Shown: positions 28,178-39,566, numbered from the stretch's first letter. The stretch: 64,000 bases of DNA from Morganella psychrotolerans (GCF_001676055.1 NZ_LZEX01000044.1:148019-212018); one strand, 5' to 3'. Notes: generated by a model not told the origin, from the sequence alone. Numbers and translations: made by a program.

Positions 28178-28899
28178 GTCAGTTATTAGAAATTTGCTAT
28201 CAGGATGAATATCTTATTGCAATCAATAAGCCTGCCGGATGGTTAGTCCACCGCAGCTGGCTTGACCGCCATGAGACGGTTTTTGTGATGCAGACATTGC
28301 GCGACCAGATTGGTCAGCATGTTTTTCCTGTCCATCGCCTGGATCGCCCGACATCGGGTGTGCTGCTGATGGCGCTCTCTTCTGATGTGGCAAGGCTGCT
28401 GTCTCAGCAGCTTGAGCGCCACGAGATGCAGAAAACGTATCATGCCATTGTGCGTGGCTGGATAGAAGAAACCGCCACCCTGGATTATGCGCTGACAGAA
28501 GAGCTGGATAAAATCGCGGATAAATTTGCCACGGAAAAACCGGCACAACCGGCGGTGACTCACTACCGACCGCTGGCGCGGATTGAATGCCCGGTTGCTG
28601 TCGGGCGTTATCCGACCTCCCGCTATACCCTGATGGAGCTGAAACCGGAAACCGGACGAAAACATCAGCTGCGCCGACATATGACTCATTTGCGCCACCC
28701 GATTATCGGCGACAGCGCTCACGGCGACCTGCGGCAAAACCGGGGGTTCACTGAGCATTTCGGCAGCCGCAGACTGATGTTGCACGCCTCTGAGCTGTCT
28801 CTGATGCATCCGGTTACCGGTGTACCATTAGTGTTCCGCGCCCCCTTTGATGAGCAATGGCAGCAGGTTGCGGCACAGTTTGGCTGGACGTTACCCTGA
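28174..28899 (+). CDS. truC: TruC, tRNA pseudouridine(65) synthase
   Basis: A 241-residue RluA-family synthase that converts U65 of tRNA Ile1 and Asp to pseudouridine. The catalytic motif HRLDRPTSG places Asp at 57, and ETGRKHQLRRHMTHLRHPIIGD is the second family motif. The GTG start overlaps the yqcC stop as GTGA. The E. coli protein is of similar length. Confidence 0.95.
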   Translation: MSQLLEICYQDEYLIAINKPAGWLVHRSWLDRHETVFVMQTLRDQIGQHVFPVHRLDRPTSGVLLMALSSDVARLLSQQLERHEMQKTYHAIVRGWIEETATLDYALTEELDKIADKFATEKPAQPAVTHYRPLARIECPVAVGRYPTSRYTLMELKPETGRKHQLRRHMTHLRHPIIGDSAHGDLRQNRGFTEHFGSRRLMLHASELSLMHPVTGVPLVFRAPFDEQWQQVAAQFGWTLP

Positions 28900-28946
28900 A
28901 CATCGTAAAAATGATTTTTCTGATTAAATCTGACTGAAAAGGACAA

Positions 28947-29399
28947 ATGATGGCGCGTATCGGTATTTTTGTCGGCACAGTGTATGGCAATTCGCTGGCT
29001 GTGGGTGAAGAAGCACAGGCTGTCCTGACGGACGCCGGTCATGATGTGACATTATTTGATGAACCGGAACTTGCACAGTGGAAAGCCTATCTGACGGATG
29101 TGGCGCTGGTGATTACCTCCACGACCGGGCAGGGTGATTTACCGGATAATATCCGCGCGCTGTTTGCCGGGCTGCGCGATGACGTTGGTTATCAGCCATC
29201 CCTGCGTTACGGCATTATCGCGCTGGGCGACAGCAGTTATGATAACTTTGCCGGTGGTGGTCAGCAGTTTGATGAACTATTGCAAGAGCAACAGGCGCAG
29301 CGCATTGGTGAGATGCTGGTGATTGACGGCGCAGACGTTGCCGTGCCTGAAGAGTATGCACTGGCGTGGATAACACAGTGGGCCGCGCTGATTAAGTAA
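28947..29399 (+). CDS. yqcA: YqcA, flavodoxin-like protein
   Basis: A 150-residue flavodoxin of the YqcA/MioC type. The FMN phosphate loop is GTVYGNS (near 10-16), and [12 protein letters not shown] and [14 protein letters not shown] are the ring-contact loops. Electron-transfer partners are unknown. AAAGGAC precedes the start; the second ATG is equally possible and gives a length closer to E. coli (149). It is the last gene of the block that in E. coli lies near thyA-recC. Confidence 0.94.
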   Translation: MMARIGIFVGTVYGNSLAVGEEAQAVLTDAGHDVTLFDEPELAQWKAYLTDVALVITSTTGQGDLPDNIRALFAGLRDDVGYQPSLRYGIIALGDSSYDNFAGGGQQFDELLQEQQAQRIGEMLVIDGADVAVPEEYALAWITQWAALIK

Positions 29400-29444
29400 C
29401 TAAAAACCTCGCCGTTATAAGCCTGACACGGCACAACGGCGCAG

Positions 29445-29506
29445 TATACCTTTATCATTCAGACGCAGGTGCGTTGGCAGGCCTGCATCCTGAATGATAA
29501 AGGGTA
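29445..29506. repeat. Short ERIC-type repeat (62 bp) at a synteny junction
   Basis: TATACCTTTATCATTCAGAC on the left and GAATGATAAAGGGTAT on the right are inverted. The inner parts GCAGG and CCTGC also pair, giving a long hairpin without the ERIC core. It lies between converging yqcA and yaeH, whose E. coli orthologues are far apart. Confidence 0.78.
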
Positions 29507-29517
29507 TTGGCTGAGGA

Positions 29518-29904
29518 TTATTTGCGGGTCAGTTTTTCAAGATCGCTTTCAATCTCAGCGATTTTGTTTGACACAACATGCTCCAGATGGCGCAGATCGT
29601 CGAGGATCTTGCGTTTAAGATCAACTTCCGGCAGCGCACTTTCATCCTGTATGCAAATTTTATCCAGCTCTTCAATAACATAACGAAGGTTGCTGTTGAT
29701 TTCGTTGACTTCTTTAAAGCCCTGCGCGTCCTGAATCGTTTTGCGCTGGCGCGGGTATTTAAACTTCACGCTTTTGGCAAAAAACTCACCTTTATCTTTG
29801 CGAAAATAGATTTTCAGAATGTCATTGTTCGCTTCCTGACGAAGGGTATAGCGATCAATATCTTCAGGATGCGTAATTCCCAGACTTTTTAAATTGTCAT
29901 ACAT
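29518..29904 (-). CDS. yaeH: YaeH, UPF0325 family protein
   Basis: A 128-residue protein, the same length as E. coli YaeH, beginning [20 protein letters not shown] chose ATG 29904, six bases after AGGTGG; a GTG three codons upstream is weaker. It is rich in charged residues and ends in a predicted helical region ([22 protein letters not shown]). The function is unknown. It lies downstream of dapD on the same strand. Confidence 0.94.
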   Translation of the reverse strand: MYDNLKSLGITHPEDIDRYTLRQEANNDILKIYFRKDKGEFFAKSVKFKYPRQRKTIQDAQGFKEVNEINSNLRYVIEELDKICIQDESALPEVDLKRKILDDLRHLEHVVSNKIAEIESDLEKLTRK

Positions 29905-29971
29905 GTGCGCCACCTATTTAGAGTATATTCTGTTCTGTTTTCACCGGATGCGGCGAAAGATAAACTGCACG

Positions 29972-30005
29972 GATAATAAAATAGCGGAGTTATTATCCGC
30001 TATTT
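29972..30005 (-). terminator. Terminator after dapD
   Basis: On the minus strand AAATAGCGGATAATAACTCC folds with the following GCTATTT and continues TATTATCC. The stem starts 7 bases beyond the dapD stop. Confidence 0.7.
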
Positions 30006-30011
30006 CTGAGA

Positions 30012-30845
30012 TTAGTCTATGGTGCGTAACAATTCATTAATCCCGACTTTTCCCCGGGTTTTTTCATCCACTTTTTTGACGATGACCGCACAATAGAGGC
30101 TGTAGCTGCCATCTTTTGACGGCAGATTGCCGGAGACAACCACTGAGCCTGCCGGTACGCGTCCGTAGTGAATTTCACCGGTTTCACGATCGTAAATTTT
30201 GGTGCTCTGTCCGATGAAAACCCCCATCGAAATGACCGAGCCGGTTTCCACTATCACGCCTTCAACCACTTCTGAACGTGCGCCGACAAAGCAGTTATCT
30301 TCAATAATGGTCGGATTCGCCTGCAACGGCTCTAACACGCCGCCGATACCGACTCCGCCGGAGAGATGCACATTTTTCCCGATCTGTGCACATGAGCCGA
30401 CAGTCGCCCAGGTATCAACCATTGTGCCTTCATCCACATAAGCGCCGATATTGACATAAGACGGCATCAGCACTGTGTTGCGGGCAATATAAGCACCACG
30501 GCGGGCTGCGGCCGGCGGCACGACACGAAAGCCTTCGCGCTCAAAACGAGCCTGGTCGTATCCGGCGAATTTCATCGGGACTTTATCGAAATAGCGGGAC
30601 TCCGAGCCATCCATGACCTGATTATCACTGATACGGAAAGAGAGCAGCACTGCTTTTTTCAGCCACTGATGGGTTACCCAGGTATCGCCGATTTTTTCTG
30701 CGACCCGCAGTTTCCCGCAATCCAGTAACTCAATCACCTGATTGACTGCTTCGCGCAGTGCAGGCGTGGTGGTTGCCGGTGTGATGGCGGCGCGGTCTTC
30801 AAAGGCGGATTCAATAATGGCCTGTAATTGCTGCATTGACGTCAT
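30012..30845 (-). CDS. dapD: DapD, tetrahydrodipicolinate N-succinyltransferase
   Basis: A 277-residue left-handed beta-helix enzyme that succinylates tetrahydrodipicolinate with succinyl-CoA on the way to meso-DAP and lysine. Hexapeptide repeats fill the middle ([20 protein letters not shown]). ATG 30845 is preceded by AAAAGGAAC; an ATG three codons later (MQQLQ) corresponds to the E. coli start (274 residues), and the spacing does not settle the choice. It lies 28 bases after glnD. Confidence 0.96.
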   Translation of the reverse strand: MTSMQQLQAIIESAFEDRAAITPATTTPALREAVNQVIELLDCGKLRVAEKIGDTWVTHQWLKKAVLLSFRISDNQVMDGSESRYFDKVPMKFAGYDQARFEREGFRVVPPAAARRGAYIARNTVLMPSYVNIGAYVDEGTMVDTWATVGSCAQIGKNVHLSGGVGIGGVLEPLQANPTIIEDNCFVGARSEVVEGVIVETGSVISMGVFIGQSTKIYDRETGEIHYGRVPAGSVVVSGNLPSKDGSYSLYCAVIVKKVDEKTRGKVGINELLRTID

Positions 30846-30873
30846 GTTCCTTTTATCGGGTGATTTGACAAAT

Positions 30874-33528
30874 TTACTCTGTTTTATCCTTTGAATTGAG
30901 GGCTTTTGTCAACCTTTTAGCCAGTTCTTCCTGAATGTTTTTATTCAGCGCTTTATTATCCTTATCCGTCAGAATGAAGATATCCTCTACTTTTTCGCCG
31001 GTTGTGGTGATCCGCGCACCATGCAACTGTAAAGCGAGCCCGGCAAAAATTTGTCCGACCTGCGCCAGCAATCCGGGCTTGTCTAAGGCATACAATTCCA
31101 TATAACTGCGCAATCCCCGTTTGTTGTGGATAAATCGGATACGGGTCGGTACATCGAAATGACGCAGCTTTGCCGGTGCGGTGCGGGTGCGGTGATTGGG
31201 GATAAAATCGGTGGTCACCGCGGCGGCAAGCGCGTGACGGATGCATTCGTGGCGGTCGGCGGCAAGCTGTTTACCGTCCGGCTCCAGTACCACAAAGGAG
31301 TCCATTGCCATGTTGTCCCGGTTAGTAAAAATCTGCGCATTCTGGACACTCAGATTGCGGCGATCCAATTCACTGACCACTGAGGCAAACAGTGAAGGCC
31401 GGTCGTGGCACCAGATAAAAATTTCACTGCCGCCATGGCTGCGCTGGTTGCTGATAAGGATCAGCGGCGAGTCTGTATCGTGGCTTATCAGGGCTTTTGC
31501 GTGCCAGGCAAGTTGTTCAGGGGTATGGCGCAGAAAATAATCTGCGTGGCAGCGCGACCAGAGCAACTGAAGGCGCTGTTCATCCGTACCGTACTGGCGC
31601 AGCAGTGCCAGGGCGCGATCGCGGTGATGGCGGATACGCTGGCGCAGATTGGGTTTGTTATGCACTCCGCGCAGCAACTGGTTTTCCGTACTGATAAACA
31701 GCTCCTGAAGCAGACTGCGCCGCCAGCTGTTCCACAGCGAGGCATTGGTCGCCCAGATATCCGCCACTGTCAGACAAATAAGATAGCGCAGGCGATCAAC
31801 TGTCCGGACTTCGTCGGCAAAGGTGCGGATCACTTCCGGATCCTGAATATCGCGGCGCTGTGCAGTGACTGACATCAGAAGGTGTTGTTCAACCAGCCAG
31901 CTGACCAGATCGGTATCTTCTTCACTCAGCGAGTGGTATTCACAGAACTGACGGGCATCGGCTGCGCCAACGACAGCATGATCACCCTGTCTGCCCTTGG
32001 CGATATCATGGAACAGGGCGGCAAGGCGCAGCAGCTCCGGCTGTGCAAGCGCCGGATAAACATCCACACAAACAGGATGGTTTACCCGCTCTGATTCCCG
32101 CTTGAATGTGTCTATTTTTCCCAGCACGCGGAGCGTGTGTTCATCGACCGTATAGGCATGGAATAAATCGAACTGCATTTGTCCGACAATATTACTCCAC
32201 AGCGGCATGTAGGCGCTCAGTACGCCGTGGCGGTGCATCGGGACAAACGCCGCACTTACCCCGCGCGGATGGCGGAGAATAGCAATAAACAGCTCCCGCG
32301 CCTGCGGGTATTCCATCAGCGGGCGGGTGAGGTGGCGGCGGGCATGACGCAACTGACGCAATGTCGCGGAATCAATCCCGGTAATACGCTCATCGCAGGC
32401 CATCAAATAAAACATCCGCATTATTGCAGCGGGGTCGTGGCTGAATGTGTCACTGTCAACTAAGCCGATCCGGTGTCCGTATAACTGAAATTCGTTATCG
32501 AGCGGGCAGGGGGCGTCGTGATGACCTGAGTGTAAAATCGCTTCATCAAACAGCTGCAACAGCATCTCATTGAGCTCAGATACACGGCGGGTAACGCGAT
32601 AATAAGCTTTCATCATCCGTTCAACGGGCTGATTGCGTTCCCCGTCATAACCAAGCTGCTCTGCCACACTCAGCTGGCGGTCAAACAGCAGGCGGTTGTC
32701 GTAACGGGTCAGAGACAGATGCAGGGCGAAACGGATCCGCCAGAGTGTATCCAGGCACTCATTCAGCTCTTCCCGCTCAGCATTGGTCAGAAAACCGGAA
32801 CCGGCCATTTCAGTGAGCGACGTTGCGCCAAAATGGCGGCGGGCGACCCAGAGCAGTGTGTGGATATCCCGCAGGCCGCCGGGACTGCTTTTGATATCCG
32901 GCTCCAGGTTATAACTGGTGCTGTGATAGCGGGCATGGCGCGCGTTTTGCTCTTCCAGTTTGGCGGCAAAAAAACGCGGCGACGGCCAGAAATCATCATT
33001 GAATACACGTTTTTGCAGTTGCAGAAACAGTGGCAGTGAGCCGCAGATAAGGCGTGATTCAATCAGATTGGTCGCGATAGTCAGGTCATTGAGCCCCTCA
33101 CGGATGCACTCGTCAAGGTCACGCACACTGTGCCCGACGACCAGTTTCAGATCCCACAACAGCGCGATAAACTCACCGATTTTCGGTGTGAGTGCCTCCG
33201 GCAGCGGTGCTTCACTGAGCAGCAGAATATCCACATCGGATAACGGATGCAGCTCCCGTCGCCCGTAACCGCCGACAGCAATCAGTGAAAATCCGGCAAT
33301 ATCCTCAAACCCGGCAAACTGCCACAGGCGGATAAGCAACTGATCAATATAATCACTGCGGGTCAGCAGCAGGGAATGCACCGGTTGTCCTTCGCGGAAC
33401 GCTTCTGACTGCCAGCGGTGGTAGTGTTCAAGGTGTTCCCGCAAGACAGGAAGCTGCAAATCATCATCAGTAAATGACAGCGGCGAGGCGGGCTTGAGGG
33501 CAGGTGCCGCAGACCGGGCAATATCCAT
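30874..33528 (-). CDS. glnD: GlnD, PII uridylyltransferase / uridylyl-removing enzyme
   Basis: An 884-residue nitrogen sensor (E. coli 890). The nucleotidyltransferase domain has [20 protein letters not shown] near 88, the HD domain that removes UMP has [21 protein letters not shown] near 500, and two ACT domains lie in the last 190 residues (beginning near [13 protein letters not shown] and [15 protein letters not shown]) that bind glutamine. It uridylylates PII proteins under nitrogen limitation. It lies between map and dapD, as in E. coli. Confidence 0.97.
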   Translation of the reverse strand: MDIARSAAPALKPASPLSFTDDDLQLPVLREHLEHYHRWQSEAFREGQPVHSLLLTRSDYIDQLLIRLWQFAGFEDIAGFSLIAVGGYGRRELHPLSDVDILLLSEAPLPEALTPKIGEFIALLWDLKLVVGHSVRDLDECIREGLNDLTIATNLIESRLICGSLPLFLQLQKRVFNDDFWPSPRFFAAKLEEQNARHARYHSTSYNLEPDIKSSPGGLRDIHTLLWVARRHFGATSLTEMAGSGFLTNAEREELNECLDTLWRIRFALHLSLTRYDNRLLFDRQLSVAEQLGYDGERNQPVERMMKAYYRVTRRVSELNEMLLQLFDEAILHSGHHDAPCPLDNEFQLYGHRIGLVDSDTFSHDPAAIMRMFYLMACDERITGIDSATLRQLRHARRHLTRPLMEYPQARELFIAILRHPRGVSAAFVPMHRHGVLSAYMPLWSNIVGQMQFDLFHAYTVDEHTLRVLGKIDTFKRESERVNHPVCVDVYPALAQPELLRLAALFHDIAKGRQGDHAVVGAADARQFCEYHSLSEEDTDLVSWLVEQHLLMSVTAQRRDIQDPEVIRTFADEVRTVDRLRYLICLTVADIWATNASLWNSWRRSLLQELFISTENQLLRGVHNKPNLRQRIRHHRDRALALLRQYGTDEQRLQLLWSRCHADYFLRHTPEQLAWHAKALISHDTDSPLILISNQRSHGGSEIFIWCHDRPSLFASVVSELDRRNLSVQNAQIFTNRDNMAMDSFVVLEPDGKQLAADRHECIRHALAAAVTTDFIPNHRTRTAPAKLRHFDVPTRIRFIHNKRGLRSYMELYALDKPGLLAQVGQIFAGLALQLHGARITTTGEKVEDIFILTDKDNKALNKNIQEELAKRLTKALNSKDKTE

Positions 33529-33696
33529 GAGAGATCCTTTTCGGGGATGCGGTTTTTAATAAGATTACTGTGTCAGCGGGTAAATAACCAGCGTTCAGGG
33601 GCGATTATCGTCAGGGAACGGAGCGGGTAAGAGGACGGGGGGATCCGGGGCTGTTATCCCGTCCGGCGACAGCACCGGACGGAACAGCAGAGACAC

Positions 33697-34494
33697 TTAT
33701 TGCACGATAAGAATACGCGAAAGTGCGCCTTCTTCATCGTTGCGCAGCGTCATTATCTCACAGCCGTCGTCGGTAACGACCAGGGTGTGTTCATACTGCG
33801 CGGACAGACCGTGATCTTTGGTTTTCACCGTCCAGCCATCTTTCATTGTCCGGATGCGGTAATCGCCGGTGTTAACCATCGGCTCGATAGTAAATGCCAT
33901 GCCTTTTTTCAGCACCACGCCGCCATCATCACCGTCATAGTGCAGAACCTGCGGCTCTTCGTGGAAACCTTCGCCGATCCCGTGCCCGCAGTAATCACGG
34001 ACAACCGAGTAATCATGGCTTTCCACAAATTTCTGGATGGCCGCACCCAGGGTACGCAGGCGAATTCCGGGTCTGACCATACGCAGAGCGAGGTAGAGAC
34101 TCTCCTGCGTGACTTTGCACAAACGTTCAGCCTGAATTGACGGCGTTCCCGCAATAAACATTGCAGAGGTATCACCATGAAAACCGTCTTTTATTACGGT
34201 CACATCGATATTAACAATATCACCGTTTTTTAAGATTTTGTCATTGTCCGGGATCCCGTGACAGACCACATCATTTACAGAGATACAGACTGATTTCGGG
34301 AAGCCGTGATAGCCGAGACAGGCAGAAATCGCGTCCTGTTTAACGGTAATATGCTCGTGGCAGAGTCTGTCCAGCTCACCGGTGCTGACGCCCGGCACAA
34401 CATGCGGTTTGATCATTTCGAGAACTTCGGCCGCGAGACGACCGGCGACACGCATTTTCCGGATGTCGTCTTCTGTTTTAATTGTGATTGCCAT
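33697..34494 (-). CDS. map: Methionine aminopeptidase, type I
   Basis: A 265-residue enzyme (E. coli 264) that removes the initiator methionine from nascent proteins. The five metal ligands are visible: two Asp in NIDVTVIKDGFHGDTS, His in GHGIGEGFHEEP, and Glu in TIEPMVN and AQYEHTLVV. It is divergent from rpsB, as in E. coli. No T-rich terminator is obvious between it and glnD, although a GC-rich hairpin lies near 33660. Confidence 0.97.
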   Translation of the reverse strand: MAITIKTEDDIRKMRVAGRLAAEVLEMIKPHVVPGVSTGELDRLCHEHITVKQDAISACLGYHGFPKSVCISVNDVVCHGIPDNDKILKNGDIVNIDVTVIKDGFHGDTSAMFIAGTPSIQAERLCKVTQESLYLALRMVRPGIRLRTLGAAIQKFVESHDYSVVRDYCGHGIGEGFHEEPQVLHYDGDDGGVVLKKGMAFTIEPMVNTGDYRIRTMKDGWTVKTKDHGLSAQYEHTLVVTDDGCEIMTLRNDEEGALSRILIVQ

Positions 34495-34751
34495 AATTGT
34501 AGGTATCCGAACCGGGATTATCCCGTCACTTAGGAAAATGAGAATTTAGTCGGCGGTATGTTAACAGCCGGAGAAAAGGATGCCAATCATTGTGCGCCGA
34601 TCATGCCAATCATTGAGTAATGCGCTGTCGTTTCTCAGGTGAAAAATGAAGAAAAAGTGGTATCGCCGGGGTATTTATGGTATAAAGCGCGCCGGTATTC
34701 CGTGTATTTTTGCCCGGAAGCCGGACTTTTAATAACTCAACTGTGTATAAC
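34495..34751. other. map-rpsB divergent promoter region
   Basis: It holds a TATAAA at 34681-34686 followed by GCGCGCC, a likely rpsB -10 with a GC-rich discriminator typical of ribosomal genes; the -35 is weak. A 13-base direct repeat (ATGCCAATCATTG) occurs at 34580 and 34603. I see no small gene. Confidence 0.55.
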
Positions 34752-35584
<833 letters not shown>

Positions 35585-35637
35585 TAGAGTTCCGCTCTCA
35601 GAGCGCTCTTGTTAACCAGGTATTGCTGCAAATGGTT

Positions 35638-35658
35638 AGGGAGCCTTCATGGCTCCCT
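35638..35658 (+). promoter_or_regulatory. Hairpin between rpsB and tsf (attenuator-like)
   Basis: AGGGAGCC pairs with GGCTCCCT across TTCAT, without a T-tract. A comparable hairpin lies in the E. coli rpsB-tsf gap and is thought to reduce readthrough or stabilise the upstream message. Confidence 0.55.
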
Positions 35659-35728
35659 ATACGCATCTGATATACGAACAAACTCCCCGCAGAAACAGTT
35701 TCTGCGAGCTCATCAAGGAAATAAACAC

Positions 35729-36582
35729 ATGTCTGGAATTACCGCTGCATTGGTAAAAGAACTGCGTGAGCGTACAGCCGCAGGTATGATGGAATGTAAA
35801 AAAGCACTGGTTGAAGCAAACGGTGATATCGAATTAGCTATCGATAACATGCGTAAATCCGGCCAGGCAAAAGCAGCGAAAAAAGCAGGCCGCGTTGCTG
35901 CTGAAGGTATCATCTTATCTGCGGTCAGCGCAGATGCAAAATTTGGCGCACTGATTGAAGTTAACTGCGAAACAGACTTCGTTGCCAAAGATGCCGGTTT
36001 CATTGCGTTTGCTCAGGATATCCTGACTTCGTTATGGCTGAAAAAACGACTGATGTCGAACAAATCGCTGCAAAATTTGAAGAACAGCGTGTAACACTGG
36101 TTACTAAAATCGGTGAAAACATTAGTTTCCGTCGCGTAGCTGTTTTAGAAAGCGACATGGTCGGTACTTATATGCACGGCGCACGTATTGGTGTTCTGGT
36201 TGCAGGTACTAACGCCAATGAAGAGCTGCTCAAGCACATTGCAATGCACGTTGCTGCAAGCAAACCAGAATACGTGAAACCGGGTGATGTTCCTGCTGAT
36301 GTTGTTGCTCACGAGAAACAAATTCAGCTGGATATCGCTATGCAATCCGGTAAACCACAAGAAATCGCAGAGAAAATGGTTCTCGGCCGTATGAATAAAT
36401 TCACCGGCGAAATCTCTCTGACCGGTCAGCCGTTCGTCATGGACCCAAGCAAATCTGTTGGTGACCTGTTAAAAGAAAACGGCGCTGACGTGACTGCATT
36501 TATCCGCTTTGAAGTGGGTGAAGGTATCGAGAAAGCTGAAGCAGACTTCGCAGCTGAAGTCGCGGCAATGAGCGGTAAATAA
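35729..36582 (+). CDS. tsf: Elongation factor Ts (frameshifted in this sequence)
   Basis: EF-Ts exchanges GDP for GTP on EF-Tu. The first frame gives [30 protein letters not shown] and continues to AFAQDIL near residue 99; the rest ([20 protein letters not shown] through [10 protein letters not shown]) is in the next frame. One G missing at about 36025 (CTGAC for CTGGAC) restores a 284-residue protein ending at 36582 (E. coli 283). Because tsf is essential and the downstream frame is intact, this is most likely a sequencing error. Confidence 0.93.
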
Positions 36583-36592
36583 TCATTGCATC

Positions 36593-36619
36593 AGAGCCGC
36601 CGGAAGGCGGTTCTGTTTT
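36593..36619 (+). terminator. Terminator after tsf
   Basis: AGAGCCGCC-GGAA-GGCGGTTCT is followed by GTTTTATC. It lies 10 bases after the tsf stop and ends the rpsB-tsf transcript. Confidence 0.75.
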
Positions 36620-36627
36620 ATCTGTAT

Positions 36628-36662
36628 TAGTATCGGTATAAAAATAGTATCGGTATAAAAAA
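36628..36662. repeat. Tandem duplication of a promoter-like 17-18-mer upstream of pyrH
   Basis: TAGTATCGGTATAAAAA (36628-36644) is followed at once by the same sequence with one more A (36645-36662), then TAGTA begins a third, broken copy. Each unit contains TATAAA, resembling a -10 element. Confidence 0.7.
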
Positions 36663-36736
36663 TAGTACCTCTGTTTATTATCCGGCAATCGTCCGGGTAT
36701 CTCTGGCAATAAATCATCTGTTTAGGACAGAACACC

Positions 36737-37465
36737 ATGGCTACCAATGCAAAACCTGTATATCAACGTATTCTGCTGAAGCTCAGTGGCGAAGCTTTAC
36801 AAGGGAATGAAGGTTTCGGGATTGATGCGGCTGTACTTGACCGTATGGCACAGGAAATCAAGGAACTGGTTGAGCTGCAAATTCAGGTCGGTGTCGTTAT
36901 TGGCGGGGGCAATCTGTTTCGTGGCGCAGGACTGGCCGAGGCCGGTATGAACCGCGTCGTCGGTGACCACATGGGGATGCTGGCGACCGTTATGAACGGG
37001 CTGGCAATGCGTGACGCGCTTCACCGTGCTTATGTTAACGTGCGACTGATGTCCGCTATCCCGCTGAACGGTGTTTGTGACAATTACAGCTGGGCTGAAG
37101 CAATCAGCCTCTTACGTCACGGCCGTGTGGTTATTTTTTCAGCCGGAACAGGCAACCCATTCTTTACTACGGATTCTGCGGCCTGTCTGCGCGGAATCGA
37201 AATTGAAGCCGATGTTGTGCTGAAAGCCACGAAAGTGGACGGCGTTTACTCGGCGGATCCGGCGAAAGATCCGGATGCCGTACTGTACGAAAAACTCAAC
37301 TATCAGGATGTGCTGGAGCGCGAACTGAAGGTGATGGATTTAGCGGCCTTTACGCTGGCCCGTGATCACAACCTGCCAATCCGTGTTTTCAACATGAACA
37401 AACCCGGTGCATTACGTCGTGTTGTGATGGGTGAGAAAGAAGGTACCTTGATTGCGCGTGACTAA
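36737..37465 (+). CDS. pyrH: UMP kinase
   Basis: A 242-residue amino-acid-kinase-fold enzyme (E. coli 241) that makes UDP from UMP with ATP and is activated by [21 protein letters not shown] and [10 protein letters not shown] form the phosphate-binding loops, [13 protein letters not shown] the UMP site, and [19 protein letters not shown] follows. It lies between tsf and frr, the usual order. Confidence 0.98.
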   Translation: MATNAKPVYQRILLKLSGEALQGNEGFGIDAAVLDRMAQEIKELVELQIQVGVVIGGGNLFRGAGLAEAGMNRVVGDHMGMLATVMNGLAMRDALHRAYVNVRLMSAIPLNGVCDNYSWAEAISLLRHGRVVIFSAGTGNPFFTTDSAACLRGIEIEADVVLKATKVDGVYSADPAKDPDAVLYEKLNYQDVLERELKVMDLAAFTLARDHNLPIRVFNMNKPGALRRVVMGEKEGTLIARD

Positions 37466-37583
37466 ACGCCGGGACACCGGCGGCATTTGACGGTATCATT
37501 TATATATAGATTCGCCAAACTTATAACGCGGGCTGCGCGACCAGTGCAGTCTGAAAAATTACCCGTTTCCAAGGACTCATAAC

Positions 37584-38142
37584 GTGATTAATGACATCCA
37601 GAAAGACGCGCAGGAACGCATGGACAAATGCGTTGAGTCGCTGAGAACTCAAATTAGTAAAATCCGTACCGGCCGCGCATCTCCGAGCCTGCTTGACGGT
37701 ATTATTGTTGAATATTACGGCACACCGACACCATTGCGTCAGTTAGCTAACGTCGTTGTTGAAGATTCACGCACATTAGCGCTGACTGTATTTGACCGTT
37801 CACTGTCTCCTGCTGTTGAGAAAGCGATTATGGCATCAGATCTCGGTCTGAACCCGTCTTCTGCCGGTACCGTTATCCGTGTTCCGCTTCCTGCACTGAC
37901 TGAAGAGCGCCGTAAAGACCTGATCAAAGTGGTCCGTAATGAGGCAGAACAGGGTCGTATTGCTGTGCGTAACGTCCGCCGTGATGCAAACGACAAAGTC
38001 AAAGCGTTACTGAAAGACAAAGAAATCAGTGAAGATGAAGATCGTCGTTCACAGGATGACATTCAGAAAATGACTGATATGTTCATCAAAAAAAATCGAT
38101 GAATCACTGGCAGCAAAAGAAAAAGAGCTGATGGATTTCTAA
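37584..38142 (+). CDS. frr: Ribosome recycling factor (frameshifted near the end)
   Basis: RRF splits post-termination ribosomes with EF-G. The frame from [20 protein letters not shown] reaches TDMFIKK at residue 170, then breaks to NR-stop at 38102. A run of eight A at 38088-38095 should be seven; removing one A gives [15 protein letters not shown] and a stop at 38140-38142, for 185 residues as in E. coli. The essential C-terminal helix is intact in the other frame, so this is most likely a homopolymer error. Confidence 0.94.
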
Positions 38143-38176
38143 TCCTGACATGATCTTTAAGAGAACATACATAGAA

Positions 38177-38202
38177 ATAGTGCCTGACGGCACTATTTTT
38201 TT
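38177..38202 (+). terminator. Terminator after frr
   Basis: AATAGTGCC-TGAC-GGCACTATT is followed by five T, 35 bases after the restored frr stop. Confidence 0.85.
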
Positions 38203-38276
38203 ACCTATTAGTCAGAGAAATGACTACTCACTGTCTGTTCACCAAAGTGCTATACTTTCGCGATTCGAAATAACGA

Positions 38277-38346
38277 TATACCCGATATCATTCAGGATGC
38301 GTTCAACGAACCTGCGGTTTGAATGAGATAATGAGATAAGGGTATA
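38277..38346. repeat. ERIC-type repeat, 70-bp form, upstream of dxr
   Basis: TATACCCGATATCATTCAGG at the left and TGAGATAAGGGTATA at the right are ERIC termini. Inside is CGAACCTGCGGTTTGAATGA, the right arm also seen in the full copy at 46957-47082. The right end has a small internal duplication (GAGATAATGAGATAAG). It forms most of the dxr leader. Confidence 0.78.
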
Positions 38347-38369
38347 AAGCAACATTGAGTAATTTATCC

Positions 38370-39566
38370 ATGAAAGGTTTGGCAATCCTCGGCTCTACGG
38401 GGTCTATCGGCAAAAGCACACTCTCCCTTGTTCGTCAGCATCCTGATCTGTTCCGTGCCGTTGTTCTGGCAGCCGGAAAAAACGTCCGGATTATGTTTGA
38501 ACAGTGTCTGGAATTTAAACCCCGTTACGCGGTGTTATCTGACGAAGTGGCTGCCGGTGAATTACGGATACAGCTGAAACTTCATGGCAGTACAACTGAA
38601 GTGCTGAGCGGAAGCCATGCGATTTGCGAGCTTGTTCAACTGGATGAGATAGACCAGGTGATGGCGGCGATAACCGGTGTGGCGGGCTTGTTACCGACAT
38701 TAGCCGCGATCCGTGCGGATAAACGCATTCTGTTAGCAAATAAAGAAGCACTTATTACCAGCGGACGCCTCTTTTTTGCTGCAATGAGTGCCAGCCGTGC
38801 TGAGTTATTTCCCATCGACAGCGAACACAATGCTATTTTTCAGTCTCTGCCGACGAGCGTTCAGCTATCGCTGGGTCATGCAGATTTACAGGCTGCGGGC
38901 ATTGATTCCATTATTCTGACGGGCTCAGGCGGACCTTTCCGTGAAACGGCGCTTGCTGATTTGGTCAATATGACACCGGATCAGGCCTGCGCGCATCCTA
39001 ACTGGTCGATGGGACGTAAAATCTCCGTTGATTCCGCGACTATGATGAATAAAGGTCTTGAATACATTGAGGCACGTTATTTCTTCAATGCCTCTCCCGC
39101 GCAGATGGAAGTGATTATTCACCCGCAGTCCGTTATCCATTCCATGGTGCGCTATACTGACGGCAGTATTATCGCGCAATTGGGCACCCCGGATATGCGC
39201 ACGCCGATCAGTTACTCGATGAGTTACCCTTCACGCATGACTGCCGGTGCACAACGACTGGATTTTACCCGCATGGGCGGGCTGACATTTGAAACGCCTG
39301 ATTATGAGCGCTATCCCTGCCTGAAACTGGCTATTGAGGCCTGTGATGACGGACAGGCGGCGACAACGGCGATGAATGCGGCTAATGAAGAAACCGTTCA
39401 GGCATTTTTGCAAAACAGAATCCGCTTCACAGATATTGCACAGATAAACCGGATGGTGGTAGAAAATCATCGGTTTACGGAACCTCAGTCGATTGACGAT
39501 GTCCTTATTATTGATAAGGACGCCCGTGAAATGACCCGGAAATCAATCAGAAATATCGCGAAGTAA
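38370..39566 (+). CDS. dxr: 1-deoxy-D-xylulose 5-phosphate reductoisomerase
   Basis: A 398-residue enzyme of the MEP isoprenoid pathway, the same length as in E. coli. The NADPH loop GSTGSIG lies at 7-13, the metal site in DSEHNAIFQ and NKGLEYIEA, and the phosphate loop in [10 protein letters not shown] chose ATG 38370 ([14 protein letters not shown]); a TTG five codons upstream is in frame but neither start has a clear ribosome site. An ERIC repeat fills the leader. Confidence 0.95.
   Translation: MKGLAILGSTGSIGKSTLSLVRQHPDLFRAVVLAAGKNVRIMFEQCLEFKPRYAVLSDEVAAGELRIQLKLHGSTTEVLSGSHAICELVQLDEIDQVMAAITGVAGLLPTLAAIRADKRILLANKEALITSGRLFFAAMSASRAELFPIDSEHNAIFQSLPTSVQLSLGHADLQAAGIDSIILTGSGGPFRETALADLVNMTPDQACAHPNWSMGRKISVDSATMMNKGLEYIEARYFFNASPAQMEVIIHPQSVIHSMVRYTDGSIIAQLGTPDMRTPISYSMSYPSRMTAGAQRLDFTRMGGLTFETPDYERYPCLKLAIEACDDGQAATTAMNAANEETVQAFLQNRIRFTDIAQINRMVVENHRFTEPQSIDDVLIIDKDAREMTRKSIRNIAK

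Noticed and set aside
28243..28809. 188-codon open frame antisense to truC
   Set aside because: truC is intact and collinear with its family; the antisense frame has no start signal.
30846..30873. Possible promoter between glnD and dapD
   Set aside because: Only 28 bases separate the genes and no paired -35/-10 is visible there.
33600..33690. Possible terminator after map
   Set aside because: GTCCGG...CCGGAC pairs, but no T-tract follows on either strand, so I did not list it as a terminator.
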